The position numbers and the translations under genes are program-made. Below, piece after piece: positions 28,113-38,398 of a DNA stretch of 64,000 bases; within the stretch, counting starts at the first letter, position 1, and each line of letters begins with the position of its first letter. Origin of the DNA: Azoarcus sp. (GTDB lineage Bacteria; Pseudomonadota; Gammaproteobacteria; Burkholderiales; Rhodocyclaceae). The stretch covers positions 1 through 64,000 of the forward strand of contig JAUVVG010000001.1 of the NCBI GenBank assembly GCA_030604735.1. Direction: 5' to 3'. Below the pieces are notes generated by a model, which saw nothing but the letters and a program-made list of their open reading frames with translations, was not told the origin of the DNA and made no database searches.

Positions 28113-28141
28113 GATTGCGTCCCGCGCGAGCCCGAACGGGC

Positions 28142-29503
28142 TCAACTCTTCTGCAGTTCGTTGCGATCCGCGAGCTTGTGCTCGAGATAGTGGATGCTGG
28201 TCCCCCCTTCGACGAAACGGCTGTCCAGCATCAGTTCCTGATGCAAGGGCACATTGGTCTTGATGCCATCCACCGCCATCTCGGACAGCGCGATCCGCAT
28301 CCGGCGGATCGCCTGTTCGCGGGTGTCGCCGTAGGCGATCAGCTTGCCTATCATCGAATCGTAGTAGGGCGGCACGGTGTAGCCGTTATAGACATGCGAA
28401 TCGACCCGGATGCCGGGCCCACCGGGCATGTGCCAGTTGCTGATCTGGCCAGGGCAGGGTGTGAACTTGAACGGGTCCTCGGCATTGATGCGACACTCGA
28501 TCGCGTGCCCGCGGAACACCACGTCGCGTTGCTTGAACCACAGTTTCTCGCCGGCCGCGACCCGAATCTGGCCCTGCACGATGTCCACGCCGGTAATCAT
28601 TTCGGTGACCGGGTGTTCGACCTGGACCCGGGTGTTCATCTCGATGAAGTAGAACTCGCCGTTTTCGAACAGGAACTCGAAGGTGCCGGCACCGCGATAG
28701 CCTATGGTCCGGCAGGCCTGGGCGCAACGTTCGCCGACCTTTTCGATATGCTTGCGGTCGATGCCTGGGGCCGGGGCCTCCTCGATGACCTTCTGATGGC
28801 GCCGCTGCATCGAGCAGTCGCGTTCGCCGAGATGAACCGCATTGCCATGCTGGTCCGCCAGCACCTGGATCTCGACATGGCGCGGGTTCTCGAGGTACTT
28901 CTCCATGTAAACCGTGGCGTTGCCGAAGGCTGCCTGGGCCTCGGACTGGGTCATCGAGACCGCGTTATGAAGCGCTGCTTCGGTGTGGACCACGCGCATG
29001 CCGCGCCCGCCGCCGCCGCCGGCCGCCTTGATGATGACCGGGTAGCCGATGCTGCGTGCGATCCGGACGATCTCCTTGGGGTCACTGGGCAGCGCGCCTT
29101 CCGAACCCGGCACGCACGGCACGCCGGCCTCCTTCATCGCGTCCTTCGCACTGACCTTGTCGCCCATCAGGCGAATCGTTTCCGGGCGCGGACCGATGAA
29201 CACGAATCCGGACTGCTCGACCCGCTCGGCGAAGTCGGCATTTTCAGACAGAAAGCCATAGCCAGGATGAATCGCCTCGGCATCGGTGACTTCGGCGGCC
29301 GAGATGATGGCCGGCACATTGAGATAGCTCAGCGTCGACGAGGCGGGACCGATGCAGACCGATTCGTCGGCGAGCTTGACATACTTGGCCTCGGTGTCCG
29401 CGACCGAATGCACCGCCACGGTACGAATACCCATCTCGCGGCAGGCGCGCAGAACCCTAAGCGCGATCTCTCCGCGGTTCGCTATCAGTATCTTCTCGAA
29501 CAT
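28142..29503 (-). CDS. accC: Biotin carboxylase subunit of acetyl-CoA carboxylase
   Basis: 453 residues. ATP-grasp enzyme that carboxylates the biotin on AccB. Starts [17 protein letters not shown]; glycine-rich loop [48 protein letters not shown]; and [14 protein letters not shown] with catalytic residues. Length matches AccC, not pyruvate or propionyl-CoA carboxylase alpha subunits. It lies 7 bp downstream of accB. Confidence 0.97.
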   Translation of the reverse strand: MFEKILIANRGEIALRVLRACREMGIRTVAVHSVADTEAKYVKLADESVCIGPASSTLSYLNVPAIISAAEVTDAEAIHPGYGFLSENADFAERVEQSGFVFIGPRPETIRLMGDKVSAKDAMKEAGVPCVPGSEGALPSDPKEIVRIARSIGYPVIIKAAGGGGGRGMRVVHTEAALHNAVSMTQSEAQAAFGNATVYMEKYLENPRHVEIQVLADQHGNAVHLGERDCSMQRRHQKVIEEAPAPGIDRKHIEKVGERCAQACRTIGYRGAGTFEFLFENGEFYFIEMNTRVQVEHPVTEMITGVDIVQGQIRVAAGEKLWFKQRDVVFRGHAIECRINAEDPFKFTPCPGQISNWHMPGGPGIRVDSHVYNGYTVPPYYDSMIGKLIAYGDTREQAIRRMRIALSEMAVDGIKTNVPLHQELMLDSRFVEGGTSIHYLEHKLADRNELQKS

Positions 29504-29510
29504 GGCCGTT

Positions 29511-29969
29511 TCAACCGACGACGAACAGCGGCTGGCCGTATTCGACCGGCTGGCCGTTGTCGACCAGGATGGCCTTGACCGTACCATCGACATCGGACTC
29601 GATCTCGTTCATCAGTTTCATCGCCTCGATGATGCAAAGCCGCTCGCCGGCCTTGACCTTCTGCCCGATATCGGCGAACGGCTGAGCACCTGGCGAGGCC
29701 GCCCGGTAGAAGGTGCCGACCATGGGCGACTTGACCACGTGGCCGTCCGGCAGCGCGTCAACCGGAGCGGTCGAAGCGGGCATGGGATTATTCGCAGGCA
29801 ATGCAGCGACCTGGAGCGGGGCCGGTGCCGCATGAAGTGCGCCCTGGTAGGCGGATGCTGGCGGGTATTTCGCGATCCGCACTTTCTCCTCGCCTTCGGT
29901 GACTTCCAATTCCGAAATGCCCGATTCCTGGACGAGGTCGATCAGTTTCTTGAGCTTGCGCAAATCCAT
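29511..29969 (-). CDS. accB: Biotin carboxyl carrier protein AccB
   Basis: 152 residues. N-terminal helical part [18 protein letters not shown], an Ala/Pro-rich linker, and a C-terminal biotinyl domain with the biotinylated lysine in EAMKLMNEI. The AccB thumb is visible between [17 protein letters not shown] and [15 protein letters not shown] ribosome site precedes the ATG. Upstream neighbour aroQ is 46 bp away on the same strand. Confidence 0.97.
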   Translation of the reverse strand: MDLRKLKKLIDLVQESGISELEVTEGEEKVRIAKYPPASAYQGALHAAPAPLQVAALPANNPMPASTAPVDALPDGHVVKSPMVGTFYRAASPGAQPFADIGQKVKAGERLCIIEAMKLMNEIESDVDGTVKAILVDNGQPVEYGQPLFVVG

Positions 29970-30015
29970 TGTGTTCTCCGGACAAGGGGGCGCCGATGGC
30001 CCGCCTGTGGTGAGT

Positions 30016-30507
30016 TCAGTTGTCGCGCAGTTGTGACAGCGCGAATTCGAGGGCGGCCATGTAGCCGTAGGCGCCGAGGCCGCAGATGACTCCGGTCGCA
30101 CGATCCGAGAAGTAGGAGTGGTGTCGGAACGGCTCCCGCGCGTGGATGTTCGAGAGATGGACTTCTATGTAGGGTATGGCGACCGCAGCGAGGGCATCGC
30201 GCAACGCGACGCTGGTATGGGTGTAGCCGGCCGGGTTGATGATGATGAAACCCACGCCTTCGGATGCCGCGGCCTGTATCCGGTCTATCAGCTGACCTTC
30301 GTGAGTGCTTTGGAAGGACTCGACTTGAAGCCCGTCGGCACGGGCGCGGGCTTCCATCGCTTCGTGGATGTCAGCCAGTGTCGTATGACCGTAGACCTCG
30401 GGCTCTCGTGTGCCGAGCAGGTTCAGGTTGGGGCCGTGCAAGGCCAGAATCCGCGCCGGCGGCGGCGGGGTGGCGTTGCCTGATTTCTTGCTTTTTGAGC
30501 GCGTCAT
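30016..30507 (-). CDS. aroQ: Type II 3-dehydroquinate dehydratase
   Basis: 163 residues. Dehydrates 3-dehydroquinate in chorismate synthesis. After a 17-residue basic/proline leader comes [21 protein letters not shown] with Arg34 and catalytic Tyr39, then [29 protein letters not shown], and [16 protein letters not shown] with the catalytic His. The leader is a little longer than usual. Placement before accBC is a known betaproteobacterial arrangement. The start codon abuts a 16-bp palindrome and has no clear ribosome site. Confidence 0.95.
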   Translation of the reverse strand: MTRSKSKKSGNATPPPPARILALHGPNLNLLGTREPEVYGHTTLADIHEAMEARARADGLQVESFQSTHEGQLIDRIQAAASEGVGFIIINPAGYTHTSVALRDALAAVAIPYIEVHLSNIHAREPFRHHSYFSDRATGVICGLGAYGYMAALEFALSQLRDN

Positions 30508-30508
30508 G

Positions 30509-30524
30509 ACGGCAAGTTTGCCGT
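30509..30524. repeat. 16-bp palindrome at the aroQ start codon
   Basis: ACGGCAA-GT-TTGCCGT, 7-bp perfect arms, begins 2 bp upstream of the aroQ start codon on the minus strand, where the ribosome site should be. It could be an operator or an mRNA hairpin limiting translation. Confidence 0.45.
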
Positions 30525-30699
30525 AAATGACTGCAATTTGTCCAGAGGGGAGTGTGGTGTCGCAGTGCGTGAAATAAGGCCTGTCAGCAGCGGCTACGGG
30601 TTCCGGAGGTCGAGCCGGGTGACTGCCCCGGCGCCACGCTAGCTGGTGCGCGAGAGTGAGTCATGATGCCATTGTGCGGCGCGATAAATCAATGGCTGT

Positions 30700-31254
30700 T
30701 CAGTCGTTCAGCAGGGCTTCGATTTTTTCTTCGAGTTCGGCTTCGCTCAAGGTGCCCAGGGTGACATGACGGATCTCGCCGCGACGGTCGAGGATGACCG
30801 TGAAGGGCAGGGCGCGGGCTGTATTGCCGAGCTCGGTGGCCACGCCAAGGGTCTGCATCGACCCGATCAGCAGCGGGTAGGGCACATCGAAACGCTCATT
30901 GAACTCGCGCACGTTCTCTGCGGTATCGATACTGATTCCGACGAATTGCACGGGGGCGTCGGCGTGCCGCCGGCTGACAGCCGAGAATTCCGGGATCTCC
31001 TTGATGCAGGGCGGGCACCAGGTCGCCCAGAAGTTCACCACCAGCACCTTGTCCCGCCACTGCGCGAGTGCCTGGTCGGTGCCGTCCAGGTCCGGAAGCG
31101 AGAGCGCCAGCAGGGTCTCGTTGGCACCGGGGGGGACGGCTTCCGCAGCGTTTGCCGAAGCGGCTCCGCGCAGGCTCATGCTGGTGAAGTAACCGGCCAT
31201 CGCCGCCGCTGCGGCGATCACCGCGATCATCGAATAACGCAGAAGGGTTTTCAT
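30700..31254 (-). CDS. tlpA: TlpA-family thiol:disulfide reductase
   Basis: 184 residues. N-terminal membrane anchor or signal (about residues 7-27) and a periplasmic thioredoxin domain with LVVNFWATWCPPCIKEIPEF, active-site Cys80 and Cys83, and a cis-Pro region ALPFTVILDRRG. Such proteins reduce periplasmic thiols, for example in cytochrome c maturation or metal-centre assembly; no specific partner gene is nearby. Its ATG overlaps the upstream gene's stop by 4 bp. Confidence 0.9.
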   Translation of the reverse strand: MKTLLRYSMIAVIAAAAAMAGYFTSMSLRGAASANAAEAVPPGANETLLALSLPDLDGTDQALAQWRDKVLVVNFWATWCPPCIKEIPEFSAVSRRHADAPVQFVGISIDTAENVREFNERFDVPYPLLIGSMQTLGVATELGNTARALPFTVILDRRGEIRHVTLGTLSEAELEEKIEALLND

Positions 31255-31853
31255 TCAGCCAGATTCTCGCTTTGTTCCAACAAGGCCTCTACGGCTGCCA
31301 GTCGCGCGCGGTCACCGCCGCGCTTGCCATTGCGTTCCGACCTGCCTTCGTAGATGGACAGTCGAATCGGAACGTCGTCCCAGTCGAAGCTGAGCACGGC
31401 TTCGGCTGCATGAGGGACTGGCCGGCGTGGCTCGCGGTGCTCGTAGGGCAGGTTCTGATTCAACAGGAAGATTTCCACTTCCTTGGCACTCTCCGGATAC
31501 AGCTCGATGTCGACCTCGGCGTAGCGTCCGGCCGTGCCATCGAGCGCGCCGCCGGTCAGGTAGGGGCGAAACTCGTCCAGCAGACGCATGACCTCGACGG
31601 CCGCCAGCCGCATCTCACGGACCCGCTCGACCTGCTCGTCGTCCTGATAGAGTGCCTGGTAGGCCCGCAGTTCCGCTTCGATCTCGGCATTGTTGGGCAG
31701 GGCCTCGGAAACGGTGACGCCTAGCTGCTTGGCTGCCTTGCGTTTGGCGAAACCGAAGTCGCCGATTCCGTCTTCGGCCATCATGCGGGCCGCCAGCGCA
31801 GCGATCTCGCGCCTCAGGGTTCCTGCCCGGACAGGATTGGCTCGGGAAGTCAT
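31251..31853 (-). CDS. Conserved hypothetical protein with nucleotidyltransferase-like signature
   Basis: 200 residues. I do not recognise a characterised family. The N-terminal ~90 residues are helical and charged (ALAARMMAEDGIGDFGFAKR, AAKQLGV, then EIEAELRAYQALY). The centre reads LTGGALDG, eight residues, then EVDIELY, which fits the pol-beta nucleotidyltransferase signature hG[GS]-x(9-13)-Dh[DE]h. The C-terminal part (VLSFDWDDVPIRLSIYEGRSERNGKRGG) could hold a third acidic residue. It starts 60 bp from mpl, divergently, and is translationally coupled to tlpA. Confidence 0.75.
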   Translation of the reverse strand: MTSRANPVRAGTLRREIAALAARMMAEDGIGDFGFAKRKAAKQLGVTVSEALPNNAEIEAELRAYQALYQDDEQVERVREMRLAAVEVMRLLDEFRPYLTGGALDGTAGRYAEVDIELYPESAKEVEIFLLNQNLPYEHREPRRPVPHAAEAVLSFDWDDVPIRLSIYEGRSERNGKRGGDRARLAAVEALLEQSENLAE

Positions 31854-31866
31854 GATCGTCTGCCGA

Positions 31867-31888
31867 TGTAGAATGGCGCCATTCTACA
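31867..31888. promoter_or_regulatory. 22-bp perfect palindrome between divergent genes
   Basis: TGTAGAATGGC followed directly by GCCATTCTACA: a gapless palindrome in the 59-bp gap between the NTase-like gene and mpl. Each arm contains TAGAAT, so it may combine two divergent -10 elements with an operator. No convincing -35 elements were found. Confidence 0.55.
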
Positions 31889-31912
31889 CGGCGCGTCTGG
31901 CGCGGAGTTTCG

Positions 31913-33289
31913 ATGCATATTCACATTCTCGGCATTTGCGGCACCTTCATGGGGGGGCTGGCCCTGCTGGCGAGAGCCGCCGGACATCGGGTCACCGGCT
32001 GCGACGCGAACGTCTATCCGCCGATGAGCACCCAACTCGCAGAGCAGGGCGTCGGCCTGATCGAAGGTTTCGACACTGCCCAGCTCGAACTCGCGCCCGA
32101 CCTGTTCGTCGTCGGCAATGCGATGTCACGCGGCAATCCCTTGCTCGAAGAGATCCTCGATCGCGGGCTGCCCTACACGTCCGGCCCGCAGTGGTTGGCC
32201 GACAACGTGCTTCAGGGACGCTGGGTGCTGGCGGTGGCGGGTACGCATGGCAAGACCACCACGACCTCGATGCTGGCCTGGATGCTGGAGTATGTCGGCT
32301 TGAATCCGGGCTTTCTGGTCGGTGGCGTGCCGGGTAATTTCGGTGTTTCGGCAAGACTCACCGACTCTCCGTTCTTCGTCATCGAAGCGGACGAATACGA
32401 CACCGCTTTCTGCGACAAGCGCTCCAAATTCGTCCATTACCGGCCGCGAACCGCGATCCTTAATAATCTGGAGTTCGATCACGCCGACATTTTCACCGAC
32501 TTGGCTGCGATCGAAACCCAGTTCCACCATCTGGTCCGAACCGTGCCGAAAAGCGGACGCATCATCGCCAACGCCCGGTCGGAGGCCTTGCGCCGGGTGC
32601 TCGAGCGTGGCTGCTGGTCCGAACGCGAGTGGTTCGATTGCGCGACGGGGTGGTCGCTGCGTGCTGACGATGCGGGGGGTGAAACCGCGTTTTGCCTTGC
32701 CGGCGAACAGATCGGCAGGGGCTCCTTGGCGATGCCGGGCGAGCACAACCGGATGAATGCGCTCGCCGCGGTCGCTGCGGCGCGTCACGCCGGCATCCCG
32801 CCTAAAGTGGCGATCGAGGCGCTGGGGCAGTTCAAGGGGATTCGTCGCCGCATGGAGGTTCGCGGGCGTGTGGGCGAGGTCACGGTGTATGACGATTTTG
32901 CCCATCATCCGACCGCGATTGCGCTGACGGTCGAAGGGTTGCGCCACAGCGAGCCGGCCGGCCGACTCGCCGCGATACTTGAGCCACGTTCGAATACGAT
33001 GAAGCTGGGCGTGATGAAGGACAGGTTGCCCGGCAGTCTCGCAGGTGCGGACCATACCTTTTGCTATGCGAAAGGACTCGATTGGGATGTGCGCGCCGCG
33101 CTCGCGCCACTGGGCCAGCGGGCCGAGGTGCACGACGATATCGCGGTCCTGGTCGACGCGGTGGTCGCCTGGGCCAGGCCGGGCGACCACCTGCTGGTGA
33201 TGAGCAATGGCGGTTTTGCCGGGGTGCACGAGAAGCTTCTAGCGGCGCTCGCTGTGCGCACCGGTCACACGGCTGCCCGAGTGGGCTGA
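31913..33289 (+). CDS. mpl: UDP-MurNAc:L-alanyl-gamma-D-glutamyl-meso-DAP ligase Mpl
   Basis: 458 residues. Recycling ligase that attaches the salvaged murein tripeptide to UDP-MurNAc in the cytoplasm. Opens MHIHILGICGTFMGGLALLA, which separates it from MurC. ATP site [41 protein letters not shown] and the C-domain motif VTVYDDFAHHPTAI follow. Its presence alongside meso-DAP-type MurE implies peptidoglycan recycling in this organism. Confidence 0.96.
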   Translation: MHIHILGICGTFMGGLALLARAAGHRVTGCDANVYPPMSTQLAEQGVGLIEGFDTAQLELAPDLFVVGNAMSRGNPLLEEILDRGLPYTSGPQWLADNVLQGRWVLAVAGTHGKTTTTSMLAWMLEYVGLNPGFLVGGVPGNFGVSARLTDSPFFVIEADEYDTAFCDKRSKFVHYRPRTAILNNLEFDHADIFTDLAAIETQFHHLVRTVPKSGRIIANARSEALRRVLERGCWSEREWFDCATGWSLRADDAGGETAFCLAGEQIGRGSLAMPGEHNRMNALAAVAAARHAGIPPKVAIEALGQFKGIRRRMEVRGRVGEVTVYDDFAHHPTAIALTVEGLRHSEPAGRLAAILEPRSNTMKLGVMKDRLPGSLAGADHTFCYAKGLDWDVRAALAPLGQRAEVHDDIAVLVDAVVAWARPGDHLLVMSNGGFAGVHEKLLAALAVRTGHTAARVG

Positions 33290-33333
33290 TAAACCGCCAT
33301 GACCGTTTCCCTTGCCCCCGCCCCGCGTCCCAC

Positions 33334-33441
33334 GGCCGGTTTGGACACCGGCCTGGCTACAGCGGCGCAAAGCAGGCTTTGCTAAACCCGCCTTTTCCCC
33401 GCACGCGGGTGAGGGGCGCCTAGAGAGTCGCTGTGGCGACT
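33334..33441. terminator. Cluster of three hairpins between mpl and BON gene
   Basis: Three perfect short stems in the convergent gap: GGCCGGT/ACCGGCC (33334-33340 with 33347-33353), GCAAAG/CTTTGC (33367-33372 with 33377-33382, loop CAGG) and AGTCGC/GCGACT (33426-33431 with 33436-33441). The first is the likeliest mpl terminator; the last could serve the minus-strand gene. None has a long T run. Confidence 0.5.
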
Positions 33442-33460
33442 GTCACGTTAAACGCGGCGG

Positions 33461-35150
<1,690 letters not shown>

Positions 35151-35576
35151 CTAGGTCGAAAGGTCGAAGGCGCCACGGATCCAGTTGATCCGTTCGGCGT
35201 CGCCACCGTCAAAAAGCAGGGCGTCGAATCGGCATGGGCGTGCGGCATGACGGCGTCCGGCGCCGGCAAGCCACCACCGGGCGGCCAGAATGATCCGCCT
35301 GCGTTTGGCCGCGGTAATGCTTTCGCCCGCGCCACCGAATCGCGGATTGGTGCGTCGCCTGACTTCGACGAAGACCACACAGTCCCGGTCGAGGAGTATC
35401 AGGTCGATCTCCCCGCCACGGCAACGGACGTTCTTTGCCAGCGGAATCAGGCCGCGTGCGCCCAGATATCGGGCTGCGTTCAGTTCGGCGTCCGTGCCGC
35501 TGGCTTGCGCCGGGGTGCGGCGTGGGCGGACAATCGGTGCGCCAGACGCACAATCCTGTTCATTGGTCCCGCTCAT
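35151..35576 (-). CDS. UPF0102 protein YraN, nuclease-like
   Basis: 141 residues. Restriction-endonuclease-like fold: GTDAELNAARYLGARGLIPLAKNVRCRGGEIDLILLDRDCVVFVEVRRR carries the E...GEIDLI...VFVEV(K/R) motif of the family. The usual final Lys of the nuclease motif is Arg here (VEVRRR), as in other YraN proteins. The function is unsettled. The ATG codon (35576-35574, minus) shares two bases with the rsmI ATG on the other strand. Confidence 0.88.
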   Translation of the reverse strand: MSGTNEQDCASGAPIVRPRRTPAQASGTDAELNAARYLGARGLIPLAKNVRCRGGEIDLILLDRDCVVFVEVRRRTNPRFGGAGESITAAKRRRIILAARWWLAGAGRRHAARPCRFDALLFDGGDAERINWIRGAFDLST

Positions 35577-36435
35577 GTCCGAATCGCTTTCTCCGCTCGC
35601 CAGTACGCCGTCATTGTATGTGGTGGCGACTCCATTGGGTAATCTTAATGACATTGGGGTGAGGGCGAAGGCGGTGCTGGCCTCGGTGGATGTGATCGCG
35701 GCGGAGGATACCCGTCACAGCCAGCGGCTTCTGGATGCGTTCGGGATCTCGACCCGGATGATCGCCTTGCACGAACATAACGAACAGGCGGCGGCAACGC
35801 AGTTGATCCGCTTGCTCGAACAAGGGCAGCAAGTCGCGTTGATTTCCGATGCCGGCACCCCCGGCATCTCCGACCCTGGCGCGCGCGCGGTCGCGCGTGT
35901 CCGCGAGGCCGGCTTGCCTGTCGTGCCGGTGCCTGGACCTTGCGCGGCGATCGCAGCCCTGTCGGTGTCCGGTTTCACCGAGACCGGGTTTCATTTCGCC
36001 GGCTTCCTGCCGACCAGGTCGGGCGCCCGGCGTGCCGAGCTCGCGCGATTGCGCGAGCTCGATGTGCCACTTGTCATTTACGAGTCGCCACATCGCATCG
36101 CCGAATGCGTGGCCGACCTCGTGGCCGAACTCGAGTCGGAGCGCGAATTGGTCATCGCGCGCGAACTGACCAAGGTGTTCGAGCAGGTTGAACGGCTGAA
36201 TCTGGCGGAGGCCGCCGAATGGCTGGCGGGGGATCCCAATCGCAGCCGGGGTGAGTTCGTCCTCATCGTCGGGCCGGCCCCGGCACGGGAGGGGCTCGCG
36301 CCCGAGGCCGAGCGCATATTGCATCTGCTGCTGGCCGAGTTGCCGCTGAAGACGGCCAGCCGTCTTGCGGCCGAGATCAGTGGTGCACCAAGAAACGCCC
36401 TCTATGCCCGGGCCCTTGTGCTCAAGGGCGACTGA
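35575..36435 (+). CDS. rsmI: 16S rRNA (cytidine1402-2'-O)-methyltransferase RsmI
   Basis: 286 residues. Tetrapyrrole-methylase fold enzyme that 2'-O-methylates C1402 in the ribosomal P site. LYVVATPLGNLNDIGVRA is the family start motif, followed by AAEDTRHSQRLLDAFGI, LISDAGTPGISDPG, VPVPGPCAAIAAL, FHFAGFLPT and YESPHRI. The ATG at 35575 puts ten residues before the conserved start and has no clear ribosome site. The frame is open upstream, but that part is antisense to yraN. Confidence 0.94.
   Translation: MSESLSPLASTPSLYVVATPLGNLNDIGVRAKAVLASVDVIAAEDTRHSQRLLDAFGISTRMIALHEHNEQAAATQLIRLLEQGQQVALISDAGTPGISDPGARAVARVREAGLPVVPVPGPCAAIAALSVSGFTETGFHFAGFLPTRSGARRAELARLRELDVPLVIYESPHRIAECVADLVAELESERELVIARELTKVFEQVERLNLAEAAEWLAGDPNRSRGEFVLIVGPAPAREGLAPEAERILHLLLAELPLKTASRLAAEISGAPRNALYARALVLKGD
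36412..36429 (+). terminator. Hairpin at the rsmI 3' end
   Basis: GCCCTTG (36412-36418) and CAAGGGC (36423-36429) pair perfectly around TGCT. The stem lies inside the last codons of rsmI and has no T run, so termination is only possible. Confidence 0.35.
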
Positions 36436-36443
36436 AGCGTGCT

Positions 36444-36449
36444 TATAAT
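36444..36449 (+). promoter_or_regulatory. -10 element for pyrC
   Basis: Perfect TATAAT 29 bp upstream of the pyrC ATG at 36478, just after the rsmI stop codon. The matching -35 (36421-36426, CTCAAG) is poor. Gives a leader of about 20 nt. Confidence 0.5.
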
Positions 36450-36477
36450 GAACTGGTCCGACAGCCCTTTAAAGATC

Positions 36478-37512
36478 ATGCAAACCATCAGCCTCATCCG
36501 GCCAGACGACTGGCACCTCCATGTCCGTGACGGCGACGCGCTTTCAGCGGTCGTGCCGCACACCGCGCGTCGTTTCGGCCGCGCGATCATCATGCCCAAC
36601 CTGCGGCCGCCGGTGACGACCGCGGAACAGGCCCTCGCCTATCGCGACCGCATCCTCGCGGCGGTGCCGCCGGGAATGCGGTTCGAGCCGTTGATGACGC
36701 TTTACCTCACCGACAATATGTCGCCGGACGAAATCGATCGTGCGCGTGACAGTGGCGTCGTCCATGCCGCCAAGCTCTACCCGGCGGGGGCGACCACCAA
36801 CTCCGACGCCGGGGTGACCGCGATCGAGAAGATCCACCCGGTGCTGGAGAGAATGCAGGCGCGCGAGCTGGTGCTGTGCGTGCACGGTGAAGTGACCAGC
36901 CAGGATGTCGACGTCTTCGATCGTGAACATGTGTTCATCGAAACCGTGCTGGCGCCGCTGATCGAGCGTTTCCCCGACTTGCGCATCGTGTTCGAGCACA
37001 TCACGACCGAGGCCGCGGTGCGTTTCGTTCAGGCTGCCGGGCCGAACATTGCCGCCACCGTTACCGCGCATCACCTGTTGCTGAACCGCAATGCGATTTT
37101 CGCCGGGGGAATCCGTCCTCACCACTACTGCCTGCCGGTGCTCAAGCGCGAGTTGCATCGCGAGGCGCTGGTTGCGGCGGTGACATCGGACAATCCACGC
37201 TTTTTCCTCGGGACCGACTCCGCCCCGCACGCGCGAGGGGCGAAGGAAGCCGCCTGTGGTTGCGCGGGCTGTTACACCGCCCACGCCGGCATCGAGCTGT
37301 ATGCCGAAGTGTTCGACCGGGCCGGGGCGCTCGACCGTCTCGAGGCCTTCGCCAGCCTGAACGGGCCGGCTTTCTACGGCCTGCCGCCCAATCCTGATCG
37401 CATCACGCTGGAAAAATCGGCCTGGACGGTGCCGCTCGATTATCCCTACCTGCCGGGAGACCCGCTGGTGCCGCTGAGGGCTGGCGAAACCGTCTCCTGG
37501 CGTCTCGTTTGA
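36478..37512 (+). CDS. pyrC: Dihydroorotase PyrC
   Basis: 344 residues. Cyclises carbamoyl-aspartate in pyrimidine synthesis. Type II (E. coli-like) dihydroorotase: [10 protein letters not shown] with metal-binding His pair, the [15 protein letters not shown] motif with the carboxylated Lys, [29 protein letters not shown], and [15 protein letters not shown] with catalytic Asp. ATG at 36478 matches the family N-terminus [12 protein letters not shown]. An in-frame start at 36439 would place the -10 element inside the gene. Confidence 0.96.
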   Translation: MQTISLIRPDDWHLHVRDGDALSAVVPHTARRFGRAIIMPNLRPPVTTAEQALAYRDRILAAVPPGMRFEPLMTLYLTDNMSPDEIDRARDSGVVHAAKLYPAGATTNSDAGVTAIEKIHPVLERMQARELVLCVHGEVTSQDVDVFDREHVFIETVLAPLIERFPDLRIVFEHITTEAAVRFVQAAGPNIAATVTAHHLLLNRNAIFAGGIRPHHYCLPVLKRELHREALVAAVTSDNPRFFLGTDSAPHARGAKEAACGCAGCYTAHAGIELYAEVFDRAGALDRLEAFASLNGPAFYGLPPNPDRITLEKSAWTVPLDYPYLPGDPLVPLRAGETVSWRLV

Positions 37513-37522
37513 GGAGTCCGTC

Positions 37523-37945
37523 ATGAGCATGACCCGTCTGCCCGCGCTGATCGGGATGCTTGTGGCGCTTCCTCTGTTGAGCGCATGCGAGAACAGTGCG
37601 ACCTCCTACATCGTCGACACCAACCAGCACGCACTCATCCTCATTCGGGAGCAGCCCTACTTCTGGACAGCGACCGTCGATCAGTCCCTTATCGTCTCTC
37701 GTCTCCCGCATTGCCAGCGCAAGGTCAAGATTCATCCGGATGCCAAGGCGCTGACAGAGATCGAGGTGTTCGAGGCGGGCGCGCTGCTGTGGGCCTTGCG
37801 TCAGGGTAATCGCTGGTATCTCGCCAGTACCGAGCAGTGTCTGGTGCAGGACTGGGACAACGCCTCGGGCGCCGCCCCCGGCGATCTGGTCGGCACTTTC
37901 CGACTGCGTGATGGCAGCCCGGCATTTTTCCGCGCGGGCGGCTAG
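37523..37945 (+). CDS. Small hypothetical lipoprotein
   Basis: 140 residues. Signal peptide with lipobox LLSAC (Cys22), then a soluble domain SYIVDTNQHALILIREQPYFWTATVDQSLIV with cysteines at CQRKVKI and QCLVQDW that could form a disulfide. I do not recognise a named family. It follows pyrC by 10 bp and precedes rnpB. Probably exported and membrane-anchored; the role is unknown. Confidence 0.75.
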   Translation: MSMTRLPALIGMLVALPLLSACENSATSYIVDTNQHALILIREQPYFWTATVDQSLIVSRLPHCQRKVKIHPDAKALTEIEVFEAGALLWALRQGNRWYLASTEQCLVQDWDNASGAAPGDLVGTFRLRDGSPAFFRAGG

Positions 37946-37961
37946 GCCGCAACGCAGCGTA

Positions 37962-37967
37962 TATACT
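37962..37967 (+). promoter_or_regulatory. -10 element for rnpB
   Basis: TATACT, ending 7 bp before the first base of the RNase P RNA P1 stem, which is the expected distance to a transcription start. No clear -35 was seen. Confidence 0.55.
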
Positions 37968-37974
37968 GTGACCC

Positions 37975-38398
37975 GGAAGTTCGCCAGGCAATCGCTGCGC
38001 ACCTAGTGCGTGGAGGAAAGTCCGGGCCCCGCAGAGCAGGATGCCGGCTAACGGCCGGGCGCCGTGAGGCGACGGAAAGTGCAACAGAGAGCAGACCGCC
38101 GATGGCCCTCGTGAGTGGGATCAGGCAAGGGTGAAACGGTGCGGTGCCGGGCGCGAGCGTGGCACCGGTCGATGCGTAGGCATGGACGAGTAAGAGCCCA
38201 CCGCAGGACTGGCAACAGGACTGGCACGGCAAACCCCATCCGGGGCAAGGCCAAATAGGGGAGCATTGGCGTGGCTCGCGTCGCTCCCGGGTAGGCTGCT
38301 CGAGCGTGATGGCAACATCGCGCCCAGAGGAATGATTGCCCGGCGTCGGTGACCTTGTCATCGATGCTCGACAGAACCCGGCTTATCGGCGAACTTCC
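37975..38398 (+). ncRNA. rnpB: RNase P RNA, bacterial type A
   Basis: Catalytic RNA of RNase P. P1 is formed by GGAAGTTCGCC (37975-37985) with GGCGAACTTCC (38388-38398). The universal core is present: GGAGGAAAGTCCGGGC near 38012, GCCGGCTAACGGCCGG, GAAAGTGCAACAGAGAGCAGACCGCC, GGTGAAACGGTG, the L15-region CCGGGGCAAGGCCAAATAGGGG, and the 3' core ACAGAACCCGGCTTA. Ends are set by P1 pairing. It sits between the lipoprotein gene and mraZ on the same strand; rsmI, rnpB and mraZ are neighbours in Pseudomonas too. Confidence 0.97.
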
